DNA from: Parapedobacter indicus
GTDB lineage: Bacteria > Bacteroidota > Bacteroidia > Sphingobacteriales > Sphingobacteriaceae
Assembly: GCF_900113765.1 (NCBI RefSeq)
Contig: NZ_FOQO01000003.1
Span: 124,001 to 188,000 of the forward strand
DNA length: 64,000 nucleotides
Direction: 5' to 3'
A model generated the notes under the pieces. That model was not told the origin of the DNA. It made no database searches and saw only the letters and a list, made by a program, of their open reading frames with translations. Below are positions 44,541-53,519 of this stretch, one piece after another; positions within the stretch are counted from its first letter, which is position 1, and the number at the start of each line of letters is the position of its first letter. A program made the position numbers and the translations under genes.

Positions 44541-45521
44541 ATGATTGATCAGTTCCGGAAATATACGCCGCTAAATATCCTACTGTTATCGCTGATAGGC
44601 CTTATGTTGTGCCTCGGTGTGTTCATGCATTTGCCGAGAAATCTGATGCCGGTCTTTTTCGAACCGGCCATCGCCAATTTCACCGGCAAATTATCCCCGG
44701 AAAACATCACTCCCCAAGCAAACGTGTTGATTACGCTGGTGCTTACTGTCGTTCAGGCGCTATTGATTAACCGGGCGGTCAATCAATTCAATCTGGTGGG
44801 CAGGTCGAGTTTCCTGCCGGCACTGATGTACATGACCCTGGCTAGCCTGATGCTGCCCTTCCTCGTGTTATCTCCCATTCTCATTTGCAACTTTCTTTCC
44901 ATCTGGATGCTGGACAAACTGTTCAGCATCTACCGCCGCACAGAAATCAAGCCGTTGATGTTTGATCTGGGCATGATCGTCGCCCTGGGAAGTCTGGTAT
45001 ATTTCCCCTTTATTGTCATGTTGCTGCTGCTTTGGTGTAGCTTGATCATTTTCCGGCCTTTCAACTGGCGCGAGTGGCTAGCAGCTCCGATTGGTTTCGC
45101 TACCGTCTACTTTTTGCTGGGCGTGGTATATCTTTGGTTTGACCGCATGACTGAATTTTATGAAATCTGGCTCCCCCTTACCTCTCCCTTTCCCACATCG
45201 ATACACATCGACATTTATGACTACCTGGTATTGCTTCCGGTGATTATTATCCTCGTATTGTTCTTCTTTTCTTTGCGTCAAAATCTCTTTAAAAGTGTGG
45301 TACACATCCGCAAATCATTTCAATTGCTCTTTTGCATGTTTGTGTTATCCTTTATTTCTTTCTACCTGAACGCAGATTGGTCCATCAACCACTTCCTGCT
45401 GACCGTACCTCCTGTAGCCGTTTACATGACCTATTATTTCAACTATGCAACCCGAAGATGGTTTTATGAAAGCGTTTACGCCCTGCTGGTCCTTACCATC
45501 ATCTATTTTCAGTTTTTCTAA
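44541..45521 (+). CDS. DUF6427-type multi-pass membrane protein
   Basis: A 326-residue integral membrane protein with about nine or ten hydrophobic segments. The opening (MIDQFRKYTPLNILLL), the stretch FLPALMYMTLASLMLPF and the C-terminal VYALLVLTIIYFQFF match the Bacteroidota-specific family DUF6427, as far as I can recall it. Its function is not known. The helical layout is reminiscent of membrane proteins of envelope or gliding pathways, but nothing here proves that. It stands alone, with its own -7-like element upstream and purQ about 100 bp downstream. Confidence 0.75.
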   Translation: MIDQFRKYTPLNILLLSLIGLMLCLGVFMHLPRNLMPVFFEPAIANFTGKLSPENITPQANVLITLVLTVVQALLINRAVNQFNLVGRSSFLPALMYMTLASLMLPFLVLSPILICNFLSIWMLDKLFSIYRRTEIKPLMFDLGMIVALGSLVYFPFIVMLLLLWCSLIIFRPFNWREWLAAPIGFATVYFLLGVVYLWFDRMTEFYEIWLPLTSPFPTSIHIDIYDYLVLLPVIIILVLFFFSLRQNLFKSVVHIRKSFQLLFCMFVLSFISFYLNADWSINHFLLTVPPVAVYMTYYFNYATRRWFYESVYALLVLTIIYFQFF

Positions 45522-45588
45522 GCGATTTATAAACAGCGTTTTAACCTTTTTTAACAAAAAGGGTGTCGGGTAACAACTAAAAATTAAA

Positions 45589-45596
45589 TAGCTTTG
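45589..45596 (+). promoter_or_regulatory. -7 promoter element (TAGCTTTG) of purQ
   Basis: TAGCTTTG fits TAnnTTTG exactly and is followed by the ATG of purQ 30 nt downstream. A -33 TTTG is not evident. The AT-rich segment between the genes (45522-45625) holds nothing else recognisable. Confidence 0.5.
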
Positions 45597-45625
45597 CATA
45601 CATTTTATTAATTTAATAGCGTTGC

Positions 45626-46327
45626 ATGAAGTTTGGTGTCGTTATATTTCCGGGTTCCAATTGCGATGAGGACATCATCTATGTATTGGAACACATTATG
45701 GGGCAAGAAGTGGTCCGTTTGTGGCATAAAGACCATGACTTGCAGGGTGCAGAATTTATCGTATTGCCCGGCGGGTTCTCGTATGGCGACTACCTACGCT
45801 CTGGTGCGATCGCGCGCTTCTCTCCAATTATGCAGGAAATCATTACCTATGCAAATAAAGGCGGTTATCTTCTCGGTATCTGCAACGGCTTCCAGATACT
45901 TGCGGAAGCGGGGTTGGTACCGGGCGCATTGTTGCATAATCGGCAACGGAAATTTATTTGCGAAAACATATACTTAGCTCCTCAAACCACCCAGTCCCTG
46001 ATTACCGCACAAATGGATATCAACCGTGCGTACAAAATTCCAGTGGCACATGGCGAGGGAAATTATTTTGTCGATAACGATACGCTGAAGGCGTTAAATG
46101 ATCACGATCAAGTATTGTTTCGCTATTGCGACGCAGCCGGTAATGTGACCGATGCGGCAAACCCCAATGGCTCCATAGCCAACATTGCCGGTGTTTGCAA
46201 CCGCGCACGAAACGTATTTGGTATCATGCCGCACCCGGAACGCGCTGCAGACAACCTGTTGGGCAACACCGATGGGTTGGTTATCTTTGAGTCCATACTC
46301 GCTACGGCTTTACCGCATCCCCTTTAA
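45626..46327 (+). CDS. purQ: Phosphoribosylformylglycinamidine synthase subunit PurQ
   Basis: A 233-residue class I glutamine amidotransferase that supplies ammonia for step four of purine synthesis. The family motifs are FPGSNCDED at the start, VLPGGFSYGDYLRSGAIA, the nucleophile Cys in LLGICNGFQ, and the His/Glu pair in MPHPERA. The length is that of the small stand-alone PurQ that works with PurL and PurS. PurL is not in the window. It is probably cytoplasmic. The next gene's longer open frame overlaps its stop codon, but that start is not the likely one. Confidence 0.96.
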   Translation: MKFGVVIFPGSNCDEDIIYVLEHIMGQEVVRLWHKDHDLQGAEFIVLPGGFSYGDYLRSGAIARFSPIMQEIITYANKGGYLLGICNGFQILAEAGLVPGALLHNRQRKFICENIYLAPQTTQSLITAQMDINRAYKIPVAHGEGNYFVDNDTLKALNDHDQVLFRYCDAAGNVTDAANPNGSIANIAGVCNRARNVFGIMPHPERAADNLLGNTDGLVIFESILATALPHPL

Positions 46328-46377
46328 TGAAGTACATGCAGCATCTTTTCCGCATCCCAACGTACCTTAACGATATC

Positions 46378-47673
46378 ATGCAGCATACTCTGAAAGCTTT
46401 TGTTTTTATTACGTTTCTTTTGTCAAGTACCCTGGTATACGGTCAGCGTTCCACAACCAGTTCTCCCTATTCACGTTTTGGACTGGGAGAGATCCGTGGT
46501 GACCTGTTACCCCAAACCCGGGCGATGGGCGGTATTGCAACCGGGGTGCGCTATCTAAGTGGTTACGGCAACATTAATGTGGGCAATCCGGCGTCGTACT
46601 CAGCCTTGGCCCTCACCACGGTAGATGTGGGCGTTTTTGGAAATATAACTGAGCTGAGCAGAAACCAACTGGCGGAAAACTCCTACAACTTCTCGCTTAG
46701 CCACATCAACTTTGGTATTCCATTGGGTCGCCCCGGTGGTCTCAGCTTTGGCATTATGCCCTTCTCGGATGTTGGTTTCAGCTATGCCATTCCCGGATCA
46801 ATTGACACCACAGACATACGGACGGTATATGCTGGTGCCGGAGGCGCAACGAAAGCATATTTAGGTTATGGAATTCAACTAACTAAAAATTTCAGTGTCG
46901 GAGCCAATGTGTCGTACCTCTTTGGTACCCTGAACAACATCCGATCCGTCGAACTCCCGAACGATATAGGCGGCCTGAACGTCCGGATAGACAGCAGCCA
47001 ATACATCAATGGATTCAGCTTTGATTACGGTGCGCAATATTTTCAGCCGTTGAGCAAAAACGTAAGCTTGACCATCGGCTATACCGGAACAGCAGGCACC
47101 CCACTCAACACCACTGCGTCACGGGTCGTAACCCGTACGCCTACCAGTGTAGAGGATGATTTTGAAAATTTGCCGGTAGACTCCATCAGCACCTACGAAG
47201 GGCAAAAGCAAAACATCAAGATGCCAATGAAGCACAGCATCGGTTTCAGCGTGGCCAAAGGGAATCATTGGATGATCGGTGGTGATTTCAATTATGCGAA
47301 GTGGAGCGATTTCCGTATTGGCGGAGACAATCCTGGGCTTACGGACAGCTATGGGTTCTCCGTTGGGGGCCAAATCACTCCGGACATCACGTCGGTGAAT
47401 TACCTGGGCGTAGTCGATTACCGTCTCGGCTTTAAATACAACAAATCTTACATCAACATTGCCAACCAGGACATTAAGCAAATGGCATTGACGGTAGGCT
47501 TTGGTTTTCCCCTGCCTTCCCTATTTGGAGGCTCATTCTATAAAATCAATTTTGCCACCGAATTCGGCCAAATGGGTGCCTTGACCAATCAGTTGGTACG
47601 TGAACGATACATCAACTTCCACTTAGGATTTACACTTAACGAACGTTGGTTTCAACGAAGACGTTACGACTAA
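46378..47673 (+). CDS. Outer-membrane beta-barrel protein
   Basis: A 431-residue protein from the ATG at 46378, which begins a signal peptide (MQHTLKAFVFITFLLSSTLVYGQ). The open frame extends to an ATG overlapping the purQ stop, but those 17 residues precede the signal. The mature part starts SPYSRFGLGEIRG and shows alternating hydrophobic strands and Gly-rich turns (SYNFSLSHINFGIPLG, YGIQLTKNFSVGANVSYLFG), ending in FHLGFTLNERWFQRR. It resembles the FadL/OmpP1-like barrels of Bacteroidota. Adjacent to lptC and a PpiD-like gene it belongs to an envelope-biogenesis block. Its cargo is unknown. Confidence 0.8.
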   Translation: MQHTLKAFVFITFLLSSTLVYGQRSTTSSPYSRFGLGEIRGDLLPQTRAMGGIATGVRYLSGYGNINVGNPASYSALALTTVDVGVFGNITELSRNQLAENSYNFSLSHINFGIPLGRPGGLSFGIMPFSDVGFSYAIPGSIDTTDIRTVYAGAGGATKAYLGYGIQLTKNFSVGANVSYLFGTLNNIRSVELPNDIGGLNVRIDSSQYINGFSFDYGAQYFQPLSKNVSLTIGYTGTAGTPLNTTASRVVTRTPTSVEDDFENLPVDSISTYEGQKQNIKMPMKHSIGFSVAKGNHWMIGGDFNYAKWSDFRIGGDNPGLTDSYGFSVGGQITPDITSVNYLGVVDYRLGFKYNKSYINIANQDIKQMALTVGFGFPLPSLFGGSFYKINFATEFGQMGALTNQLVRERYINFHLGFTLNERWFQRRRYD

Positions 47674-47695
47674 CATTCGCTTAGTATGGTGAACC

Positions 47696-48283
47696 ATGGG
47701 GCTAATAGGCAAAAATATCTTTCGCTTTACTTTATGTGTTTCCATCAGCACAACAGGGCTGGCATCCTGTGAAACAGACCTGAAAGAAGTGGATCGGATC
47801 GCCGCGATCCAAGCCGAAGAACCGGTGGACATCTCCCACAACGTAACCGTCGTTTACAGCGACTCGGCGTTGGTAAAAGCCAAAATGACCGCTCCGGAAA
47901 TGCGGCATTACAATGTGGAAAAACCTTACTACGAGTTCCAAAAAGGAGTTACCATCATTCTTTTTGATGAAAACGGAGTGGAAACCCAGCGCATTACTTC
48001 TGATTATGCCATCCAAAAGGAAACGGAAGAGCTGACGGAATTCCGACGCAATGTAGTCATTACGCGGGCCGATGGGTCGATCATCAAAACCGAGGAACTC
48101 ATTCACGATCAAAAAGCCAATACATTTTATAACCACGTGCCCATCGAAGCATATTTTAAAGACGGACGTGGAAATTTTATGGGGTCGTCTTTCCAAGCGG
48201 ATGGAAATTTTGAAAACATTGAGGTACAAAATTCAACTGGCCTATACCTATTTGAAGACGGGCAGGGACCGATGTTTCGATAG
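47696..48283 (+). CDS. lptC: LPS export ABC transporter periplasmic protein LptC
   Basis: A 195-residue envelope protein. The N-terminus has a signal or lipoprotein-like segment (LCVSISTTGLASC, Cys25), then the LptC-type beta-jellyroll: VTVVYSDSALVKAKMTAPEM, YYEFQKGVTIILFDENG, ITSDYAI, VVITRADGSIIKTEEL. LptC carries lipopolysaccharide between LptB2FG and LptA. The Bacteroidota version is often predicted to be a lipoprotein rather than membrane-anchored, as here. It lies 22 bp after the barrel protein gene and about 150 bp before the PpiD-like gene. Confidence 0.9.
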   Translation: MGLIGKNIFRFTLCVSISTTGLASCETDLKEVDRIAAIQAEEPVDISHNVTVVYSDSALVKAKMTAPEMRHYNVEKPYYEFQKGVTIILFDENGVETQRITSDYAIQKETEELTEFRRNVVITRADGSIIKTEELIHDQKANTFYNHVPIEAYFKDGRGNFMGSSFQADGNFENIEVQNSTGLYLFEDGQGPMFR

Positions 48284-48331
48284 GTTAACATGCAATTTAT
48301 GAAGTTTTTCCTCTTTTTTTGATAAAAGTTG

Positions 48332-48339
48332 TATCTTGC
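48332..48339 (+). promoter_or_regulatory. Candidate -7 element of the PpiD-like gene
   Basis: TATCTTGC lies in a 12-base stretch GTATCTTGCGCC that is repeated exactly upstream of the polyprenyl synthase gene (52523-52534). The site is about 95 nt from the ATG. It is one base short of TAnnTTTG and the -33 element is weak. Confidence 0.35.
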
Positions 48340-48432
48340 GCCTCATTTTGAAAAAGGGTGATTGAATCACCTGAAAAGACAAGATCTTAACAATATAAAA
48401 TAACAGCTTAAAGAAACAGTTTTAGATAGGCT

Positions 48433-50544
48433 ATGGGATTAATGAATTATTTGCGTAACCGGGCGGGCGTGGTTATCGTTGTTTTTATCGGTTTCGCGAT
48501 TTTTGCGTTTTTATTGGGAGACGTGATCAATTATGGCACTCCCTTTTGGGCGCGCCACCAGAATCAGGTGGGCAGCATAAACGGAGAAGTCATCGATATC
48601 AATGAATTTAACGCACAGGTAGACCAAACTTCGGAAATGTTCCGCCAACAAATGGGGGGTGGAACCTTAAATCCGCAAATGAAATCCTATGCCGTTCAAC
48701 AAGTGTGGGGGCAATACCTCAACCGTGAATTACTGAGAAACGAAGTCGAACGCATAGGTCTGACCGTTGGTAAAACAGAGTTGAATGACCTGGTTCAGGG
48801 CGATAACCCTTCCATGCAGGTGCAGCAGGCGTTCCGTAATCCACAGACCGGTCAATTCGACCGTGGCCAGCTTAACAACTTCATTGCACAGGTAGGCACA
48901 TTGCCCCAAGGCCATGAAGCACATGCCCAGTGGGATGCCCTATTGCAAAGCATCATGGATGAACAATTGAGCACGAAATATACCAACCTCATCAATAACA
49001 GTATTTATGTGACTTCATTGGAAGCCAATGAAGAATACAGTCAACGGAATAAATTGGCCAATTTCGACTATGTCCTACTGGATTATGAGTCGGTTTCCGA
49101 CAGTTCGGTAACCCTTTCTGAGCAGGACTACAAAGACTACTACAACGAAAATAAAGGCGTGTTTAAAAACGAGGAAGAAACACGCAGCCTGGAATACGTT
49201 GTATTTGATGCAAGCCCAACGGCCGAAGACACGGCGAGGGTCCAAACAACCATCGAAGAACTAAAGGCCCAATTGGCCGAATCGACAACCGACTCACTCT
49301 TTGCCGCCGTCAATTCGGATACAAAATACCCGTACATTTTCCGCAAACAAGGTGAATTCAGCCCCGCATTGGATACGCTGGTATTCGGTGCACCTGTAGG
49401 TACAACCGTAGGTCCCGTATTGGCAAACGGCCGATTTGAAATTGCTAAAATCATCGACACCAAAGTAGGTCCAGACTCTGTCAAAGCCAGCCACATCTTA
49501 TTGAATCCGGCTACGGAGGGTGGCATGGACAAAGCCCAGGCCAAAGCCGACTCCATCAAAGGACTGATCGAAAAAGGAGAAAGTTTCGCGGCATTAGCCG
49601 TGCAATTCAGTATCGATGAAGGCAGCAAAGTCAACGGTGGCGAACTCGGCACATTTGGCCGCGGGATGATGGTTCCAGCCTTCGAAAATGCGGCATTTGA
49701 TGCCAAAGAAGGAGCGGTAGTGATCACAAATTCACAATTTGGCATTCACATCATTAAAGTTGAAGACCAGATCGGCTCTTCGCGGGTGGTGAAAGCTGCC
49801 ATCATCGACAAACAGATTAATAGCGGAAAGGAAACGATGAATGCTGCTTACAACAAAGCGACCCAGTTCTTTGGTGCAGTTAATGAGAATAATTTCCAGG
49901 ACGTTGCGACACAGCAAAGCGTTTCCGTATTGAAGGCAGACAACATTACCGCAATGGAAACGATGCTGATGGGAACCGAAGTACCCCGTGAATTGGTAAG
50001 GTGGGCGTTTGACGCTGATCAGGGCGATATTTCCGATAAAATCTATGAATCGGATACCAAATATATAGTTGCCCGGGTCACCGGAATCCGTGAAAAAGGT
50101 CAGTTGCCTTTGGAAGCCGTAAAAAGTGAAATTGAGCCGATCGTACGCAACCGGGTAAAAGCTAAAAAGCTGACCGCGCAGGTCGACGAGGCGGCCAAAG
50201 GAGCCACCACCCTCACACAGATCGGTGAAAAACTGGGGAAAACACCGGCATCTGCAGAAAACATCGTATTTGCAAATCCAGTCATTCCGGGAGTTGCTCA
50301 GGAAAATGCCGTGGTGGGCACGGTGTTCGGTTTACAACCCAAACAACCTTCAAAACCGATACGCGGTTCACAGGGGGTATACGTGGTAGCCGTAACCGGA
50401 TTCGTAAATCCGGAAGCGCCCAGCGATCTGAGCGCGCAGAAAAAACAAATGACACAATCCCAGGCACAACGTACCTGGTCTCGGGTATTCCAGGCATTAC
50501 AGAACAAAGCCGATATCGTGGATAACCGGGCGAGGTTCTTTTAA
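48433..50544 (+). CDS. PpiD/SurA-like peptidyl-prolyl cis-trans isomerase
   Basis: A 703-residue inner-membrane-anchored chaperone. One transmembrane helix lies near the N-terminus (about 11-32, GVVIVVFIGFAIFAFLLGDVI). The SurA-type N-terminal domain (about 50-230, NGEVIDINEFNAQV) follows, then a parvulin domain (about 345-450: VKASHILLNPA, GGELGTFGRGMMVPAFENAAF, SQFGIHIIKVED). A second partial parvulin-like or C-terminal region continues to Phe703. It helps fold outer-membrane and secreted proteins emerging from SecYEG. The gene is followed by a strong terminator at 50579-50614. Confidence 0.92.
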   Translation: MGLMNYLRNRAGVVIVVFIGFAIFAFLLGDVINYGTPFWARHQNQVGSINGEVIDINEFNAQVDQTSEMFRQQMGGGTLNPQMKSYAVQQVWGQYLNRELLRNEVERIGLTVGKTELNDLVQGDNPSMQVQQAFRNPQTGQFDRGQLNNFIAQVGTLPQGHEAHAQWDALLQSIMDEQLSTKYTNLINNSIYVTSLEANEEYSQRNKLANFDYVLLDYESVSDSSVTLSEQDYKDYYNENKGVFKNEEETRSLEYVVFDASPTAEDTARVQTTIEELKAQLAESTTDSLFAAVNSDTKYPYIFRKQGEFSPALDTLVFGAPVGTTVGPVLANGRFEIAKIIDTKVGPDSVKASHILLNPATEGGMDKAQAKADSIKGLIEKGESFAALAVQFSIDEGSKVNGGELGTFGRGMMVPAFENAAFDAKEGAVVITNSQFGIHIIKVEDQIGSSRVVKAAIIDKQINSGKETMNAAYNKATQFFGAVNENNFQDVATQQSVSVLKADNITAMETMLMGTEVPRELVRWAFDADQGDISDKIYESDTKYIVARVTGIREKGQLPLEAVKSEIEPIVRNRVKAKKLTAQVDEAAKGATTLTQIGEKLGKTPASAENIVFANPVIPGVAQENAVVGTVFGLQPKQPSKPIRGSQGVYVVAVTGFVNPEAPSDLSAQKKQMTQSQAQRTWSRVFQALQNKADIVDNRARFF

Positions 50545-50569
50545 CAGCCGGCGCTAATATATTATTTCG

Positions 50570-50577
50570 TAACTTTG
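50570..50577 (+). promoter_or_regulatory. -7 promoter element (TAACTTTG) overlapping the terminator of the upstream gene
   Basis: TAACTTTG matches TAnnTTTG exactly and lies immediately before the hairpin at 50579-50614. Its predicted start site is inside the left arm of that hairpin, and the DUF2480 ATG is at 50617. This would give a very short leader. Confidence 0.5.
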
Positions 50578-50578
50578 C

Positions 50579-50614
50579 ATCCGGATGGCTCATTAAGCCG
50601 TCCGGATTTTTTTG
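50579..50614 (+). terminator. Rho-independent terminator after the PpiD-like gene
   Basis: The arms 50579-50590 and 50596-50607 form a 12-bp stem (one G-U pair) around CATTA, followed by a run of T ending at 50613. It is the best classical terminator in the window and lies only a few bases before the next start codon. Confidence 0.85.
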
Positions 50615-50616
50615 TT

Positions 50617-51132
50617 ATGGAAATACAAGAAACCATCGTCAATAAAGTTGCGCAGAGCGGTCTGGTTACGGTAGATCTTGCCCGTTTTGCCCCGCAGGGT
50701 GAACGTGTAGTATATGATATCAAGGACAATTTATTCCATGGTCTTATCCTACGCGAGAAAGATTTCAGGGAATTCGTAAAAACACACGACTGGTCGCAGT
50801 ATACAGATAAATACGTGGCAATTACCTGCACGGCAGACGCGATTGTCCCTACGTGGGCCTATATGCTGCTGGCCAACCGGCTGGAACCTTATGTGAAGGA
50901 CATGGTGTTTGGCGATTTGAATACCCTGGAGACCGTATTGTATGAACGAGCACTGGAAAAACTCGATATGGAAACCTATCGAGATCAACGTGTGGTCGTC
51001 AAAGGTTGCGGCGATATTGAAGTTCCCGAATCTGCCTTTGTCAACTTTACTGCCAAGCTCAGTAAAGTGGCAAAAAGTATTTTATATGGGGAGCCTTGTT
51101 CCACCGTTCCCGTTTTTAAGCGGAAGGCCTGA
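50617..51132 (+). CDS. DUF2480 family protein
   Basis: A 171-residue cytoplasmic protein. The ATG at 50617 was chosen over an in-frame one at 50575 because that one lies inside the terminator hairpin. The sequence MEIQETIVNKVAQSGLVTVDL and FVKTHDWSQYTDKYVAITC matches the Bacteroidota family DUF2480, whose function is unknown. It carries two conserved-looking Cys (CTADAIVPTWAY, GCGDIEVPESAFVNF). It is the first of four small genes (DUF2480, DUF3108, DUF3109, prenyl synthase) that follow one another closely. Confidence 0.88.
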   Translation: MEIQETIVNKVAQSGLVTVDLARFAPQGERVVYDIKDNLFHGLILREKDFREFVKTHDWSQYTDKYVAITCTADAIVPTWAYMLLANRLEPYVKDMVFGDLNTLETVLYERALEKLDMETYRDQRVVVKGCGDIEVPESAFVNFTAKLSKVAKSILYGEPCSTVPVFKRKA

Positions 51133-51135
51133 CGC

Positions 51136-51927
51136 ATGAACAGAACGCTGGTCTTCTTATACTTGTTTTTCGTAGTTTCGCTCACCCGAGGGCAGTCGCT
51201 TCCTTTCCTGAAAGAACCCGCATTCAAAGCGGGTGAGGAACTACACTATCGCCTGCGTTATGGCGTCATCTCAGCCGCTGTGGGTACACTTAAGGTCGAA
51301 GACTCAAAAATCAAATTCAGCAGTCCGCATACGTTCCATTTATCGGCTCGGGGCCAGACTTCCTCCGCGTTCAGTGTTTTTTATACCGTAGACAACCGCT
51401 ACGATTCATATATTGATTCGCGCACATTCCTGCCCCACTATTATACCGAAAATATTCGGGAAGGAAATTACCGCCGCACGGACATTGTTCGGTTTGACCA
51501 CCGCAACCGCACTGTGCAGGGTAACAAAGGAACCTTCAAAAGCCAATCCGCCCAAACATTCGACCTGCTCTCGGCATATTATTTTTCGCGCAACCTTGAT
51601 CTATCCAATGTAAAACCCGGTCAGTCTTTCAACATGACATATTTCCTGAATGACGAAATCGCCACACTGGGCATCGAATACATTGGAATAGAAAGCATCA
51701 AAACCCCCATCGGCACCTTGGAATGCTTGAAATTCAGTCCGGAGATAACACCCGGCCGGATATTCAGGAAAGACAGTCGGCTATACCTCTGGGTGACCAA
51801 TGACGGCAACCGCATTCCGGTAAAAGCGCAGGTTGAAATATTGATCGGTTCGGTGACATTGGAACTTACTGAAGCGAAGGGATTAAAATATCCCTTGGGT
51901 GAAAAATTAGCCGGTGTATCTAAATAA
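51136..51927 (+). CDS. DUF3108 family periplasmic protein
   Basis: A 263-residue exported protein with a signal peptide ending near residue 20 (TRGQ). The mature part is all beta (AGEELHYRLRYGVISAAVGTLKVED, STFLPHYYTENI-like strands, IGTLECLKFSPEI, LYLWVTNDGNRIPVKAQVE). This is the DUF3108 fold, which resembles lipoprotein-carrier beta structures of the outer envelope. Its function is not established. It starts 3 bp after the DUF2480 stop and ends 9 bp before DUF3109, so it is in the same operon. Confidence 0.88.
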   Translation: MNRTLVFLYLFFVVSLTRGQSLPFLKEPAFKAGEELHYRLRYGVISAAVGTLKVEDSKIKFSSPHTFHLSARGQTSSAFSVFYTVDNRYDSYIDSRTFLPHYYTENIREGNYRRTDIVRFDHRNRTVQGNKGTFKSQSAQTFDLLSAYYFSRNLDLSNVKPGQSFNMTYFLNDEIATLGIEYIGIESIKTPIGTLECLKFSPEITPGRIFRKDSRLYLWVTNDGNRIPVKAQVEILIGSVTLELTEAKGLKYPLGEKLAGVSK

Positions 51928-51936
51928 CAAGCAACT

Positions 51937-52503
51937 ATGATGATTGAAGTAGGTACCGTATTGGTAAGTGAAGAGTTGATCAACGAAGAATTTGTGTGCA
52001 ATCTGGGCAAATGCCACGGTGCGTGCTGTGTCGAAGGCGATGCGGGAGCACCACTGCAACGCGATGAACTGGCCATGCTCGATTCGGTTTATCCCAAGGT
52101 AAAGCGTTACATGACCGAAAAAGGGATTGCTGCAATAGAAGAACAGGGAACACACGTTGTCGATATGGAGGGCGATCTCACTACCCCGTGTGTAGATGGG
52201 AACAAAGAATGTGCCTATGTAACCTGGGAGAATGGTATTACCAAATGTGCGATCGAAAAAGCCTATGAACGTGGAGAAATTAACTGGAAAAAACCCATTT
52301 CCTGCCACCTCTATCCCATCCGTACCACTACGTATCCCGAGTTTGACGTCCTGCATTACGATCGTTGGCATATCTGCCATTCAGCGTGCTCGCTGGGCAG
52401 GGAATTGAAAGTACCGGTATACGCGTTTCTCAAGGAACCGCTCATCCGTAAGTATGGACAAAAGTGGTACGATGAGCTGGAAGAATCCGTGTCGATGCTA
52501 TAG
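51937..52503 (+). CDS. DUF3109 family Cys-rich protein
   Basis: A 188-residue cytoplasmic protein with ten cysteines in motifs such as VCNLGKCHGACC, PCVDGNKECAY, TKCAIEKA, SCHLYPI and HICHSACS. The pattern matches the Bacteroidota family DUF3109 and looks like an iron-sulfur or zinc-binding protein related to the YkgJ-type cluster proteins. No further function is known. The start was taken at ATGATG (51937). It is translated 9 bp after DUF3108. Confidence 0.88.
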   Translation: MMIEVGTVLVSEELINEEFVCNLGKCHGACCVEGDAGAPLQRDELAMLDSVYPKVKRYMTEKGIAAIEEQGTHVVDMEGDLTTPCVDGNKECAYVTWENGITKCAIEKAYERGEINWKKPISCHLYPIRTTTYPEFDVLHYDRWHICHSACSLGRELKVPVYAFLKEPLIRKYGQKWYDELEESVSML

Positions 52504-52546
52504 GTTATTGTAGATTATCTTAGTATCTTGCGCCGGTCTTACGCAC

Positions 52547-53518
52547 ATGTTCAAACTAAGCGAAATACAAAAACCCATTGCCAACGAGCTGGCAATTTTT
52601 GAAGACAAATTCAAAGAGTCGATGCGGAGTTCGGTTCCGTTACTCGACCGTATCACACACTACATTGTCAAGCGCAAAGGCAAACAAATGCGTCCCATGT
52701 TTGTCTTTTTTTCTGCGGGGCTGTGCGGAAGCATCAACGAAGCCACACACCGTGGCGCCGCCTTGGTAGAACTGCTGCACACAGCTACCCTGGTACATGA
52801 CGATGTAGTAGACAATGCCAATGTACGGCGTGGCTTCTTTTCGGTTAACGCGCTCTGGAAAAATAAGATTGCCGTGCTCGTGGGAGATTTTCTTCTCGCT
52901 AAGGGGTTGTCGCTCTCGATCCGCAATCATGACTTCAATTTGCTTGAAATCGTTACCCACGCCGTAGAACAAATGAGTGAAGGCGAGTTGCTTCAAATCG
53001 AGAAAGCCCGCCGGATGGATATCGAGGAGGCTGTTTATTTTGAAGTGATCCGGCAGAAAACAGCATCGTTGATTGCCTCCTGCTGTGCTTGTGGCGCGGC
53101 ATCGGGCGGTGCAGAGGAATCCACCGTGGAACTTATGCGTCAATTTGGAGAAAACGTAGGGATTGCCTTCCAAATCAAAGACGATCTGTTTGACTTTGGC
53201 ATCGACGATGTCGGAAAACCATTAGGAAACGACATCAAGGAGAAGAAAATTACATTGCCACTGATTTATGCACTACAGCAAGTGAGCAAGTCCGAAAAAC
53301 GACACATCATCAATTTAGTGAAAAACCACAGCGAGGATGCAAAAAAAGTACATGAGGTCATCGCATTTGTGAAAGCAAATGGAGGCATGGAATACGCTGC
53401 TTCCAAGATGCTGACCTATCAGCAGGAAGCATTTGATATCCTGACCCGTTTTCCTGTTAACGACTATCGCAACGGGTTGGAGCAATTGGTAAGATATACA
53501 ACTGAACGTAACAAATAA
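52547..53518 (+). CDS. Polyprenyl diphosphate synthase family protein
   Basis: A 323-residue all-alpha prenyltransferase, length as in octaprenyl or heptaprenyl diphosphate synthases. The two aspartate-rich motifs are LVHDDVVDNA (first, about residue 84-88) and FQIKDDLFDF (second). GKQMRPM and the GNDIKEKKITLPLIYA segment are also conserved. It makes the long isoprenoid side chain of menaquinone from farnesyl or geranylgeranyl diphosphate. The gene has its own -7-like element (TATCTTG at 52524) in the 43-bp gap and ends one base before the TerC gene. Confidence 0.93.
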   Translation: MFKLSEIQKPIANELAIFEDKFKESMRSSVPLLDRITHYIVKRKGKQMRPMFVFFSAGLCGSINEATHRGAALVELLHTATLVHDDVVDNANVRRGFFSVNALWKNKIAVLVGDFLLAKGLSLSIRNHDFNLLEIVTHAVEQMSEGELLQIEKARRMDIEEAVYFEVIRQKTASLIASCCACGAASGGAEESTVELMRQFGENVGIAFQIKDDLFDFGIDDVGKPLGNDIKEKKITLPLIYALQQVSKSEKRHIINLVKNHSEDAKKVHEVIAFVKANGGMEYAASKMLTYQQEAFDILTRFPVNDYRNGLEQLVRYTTERNK

Positions 53519-53519
53519 C

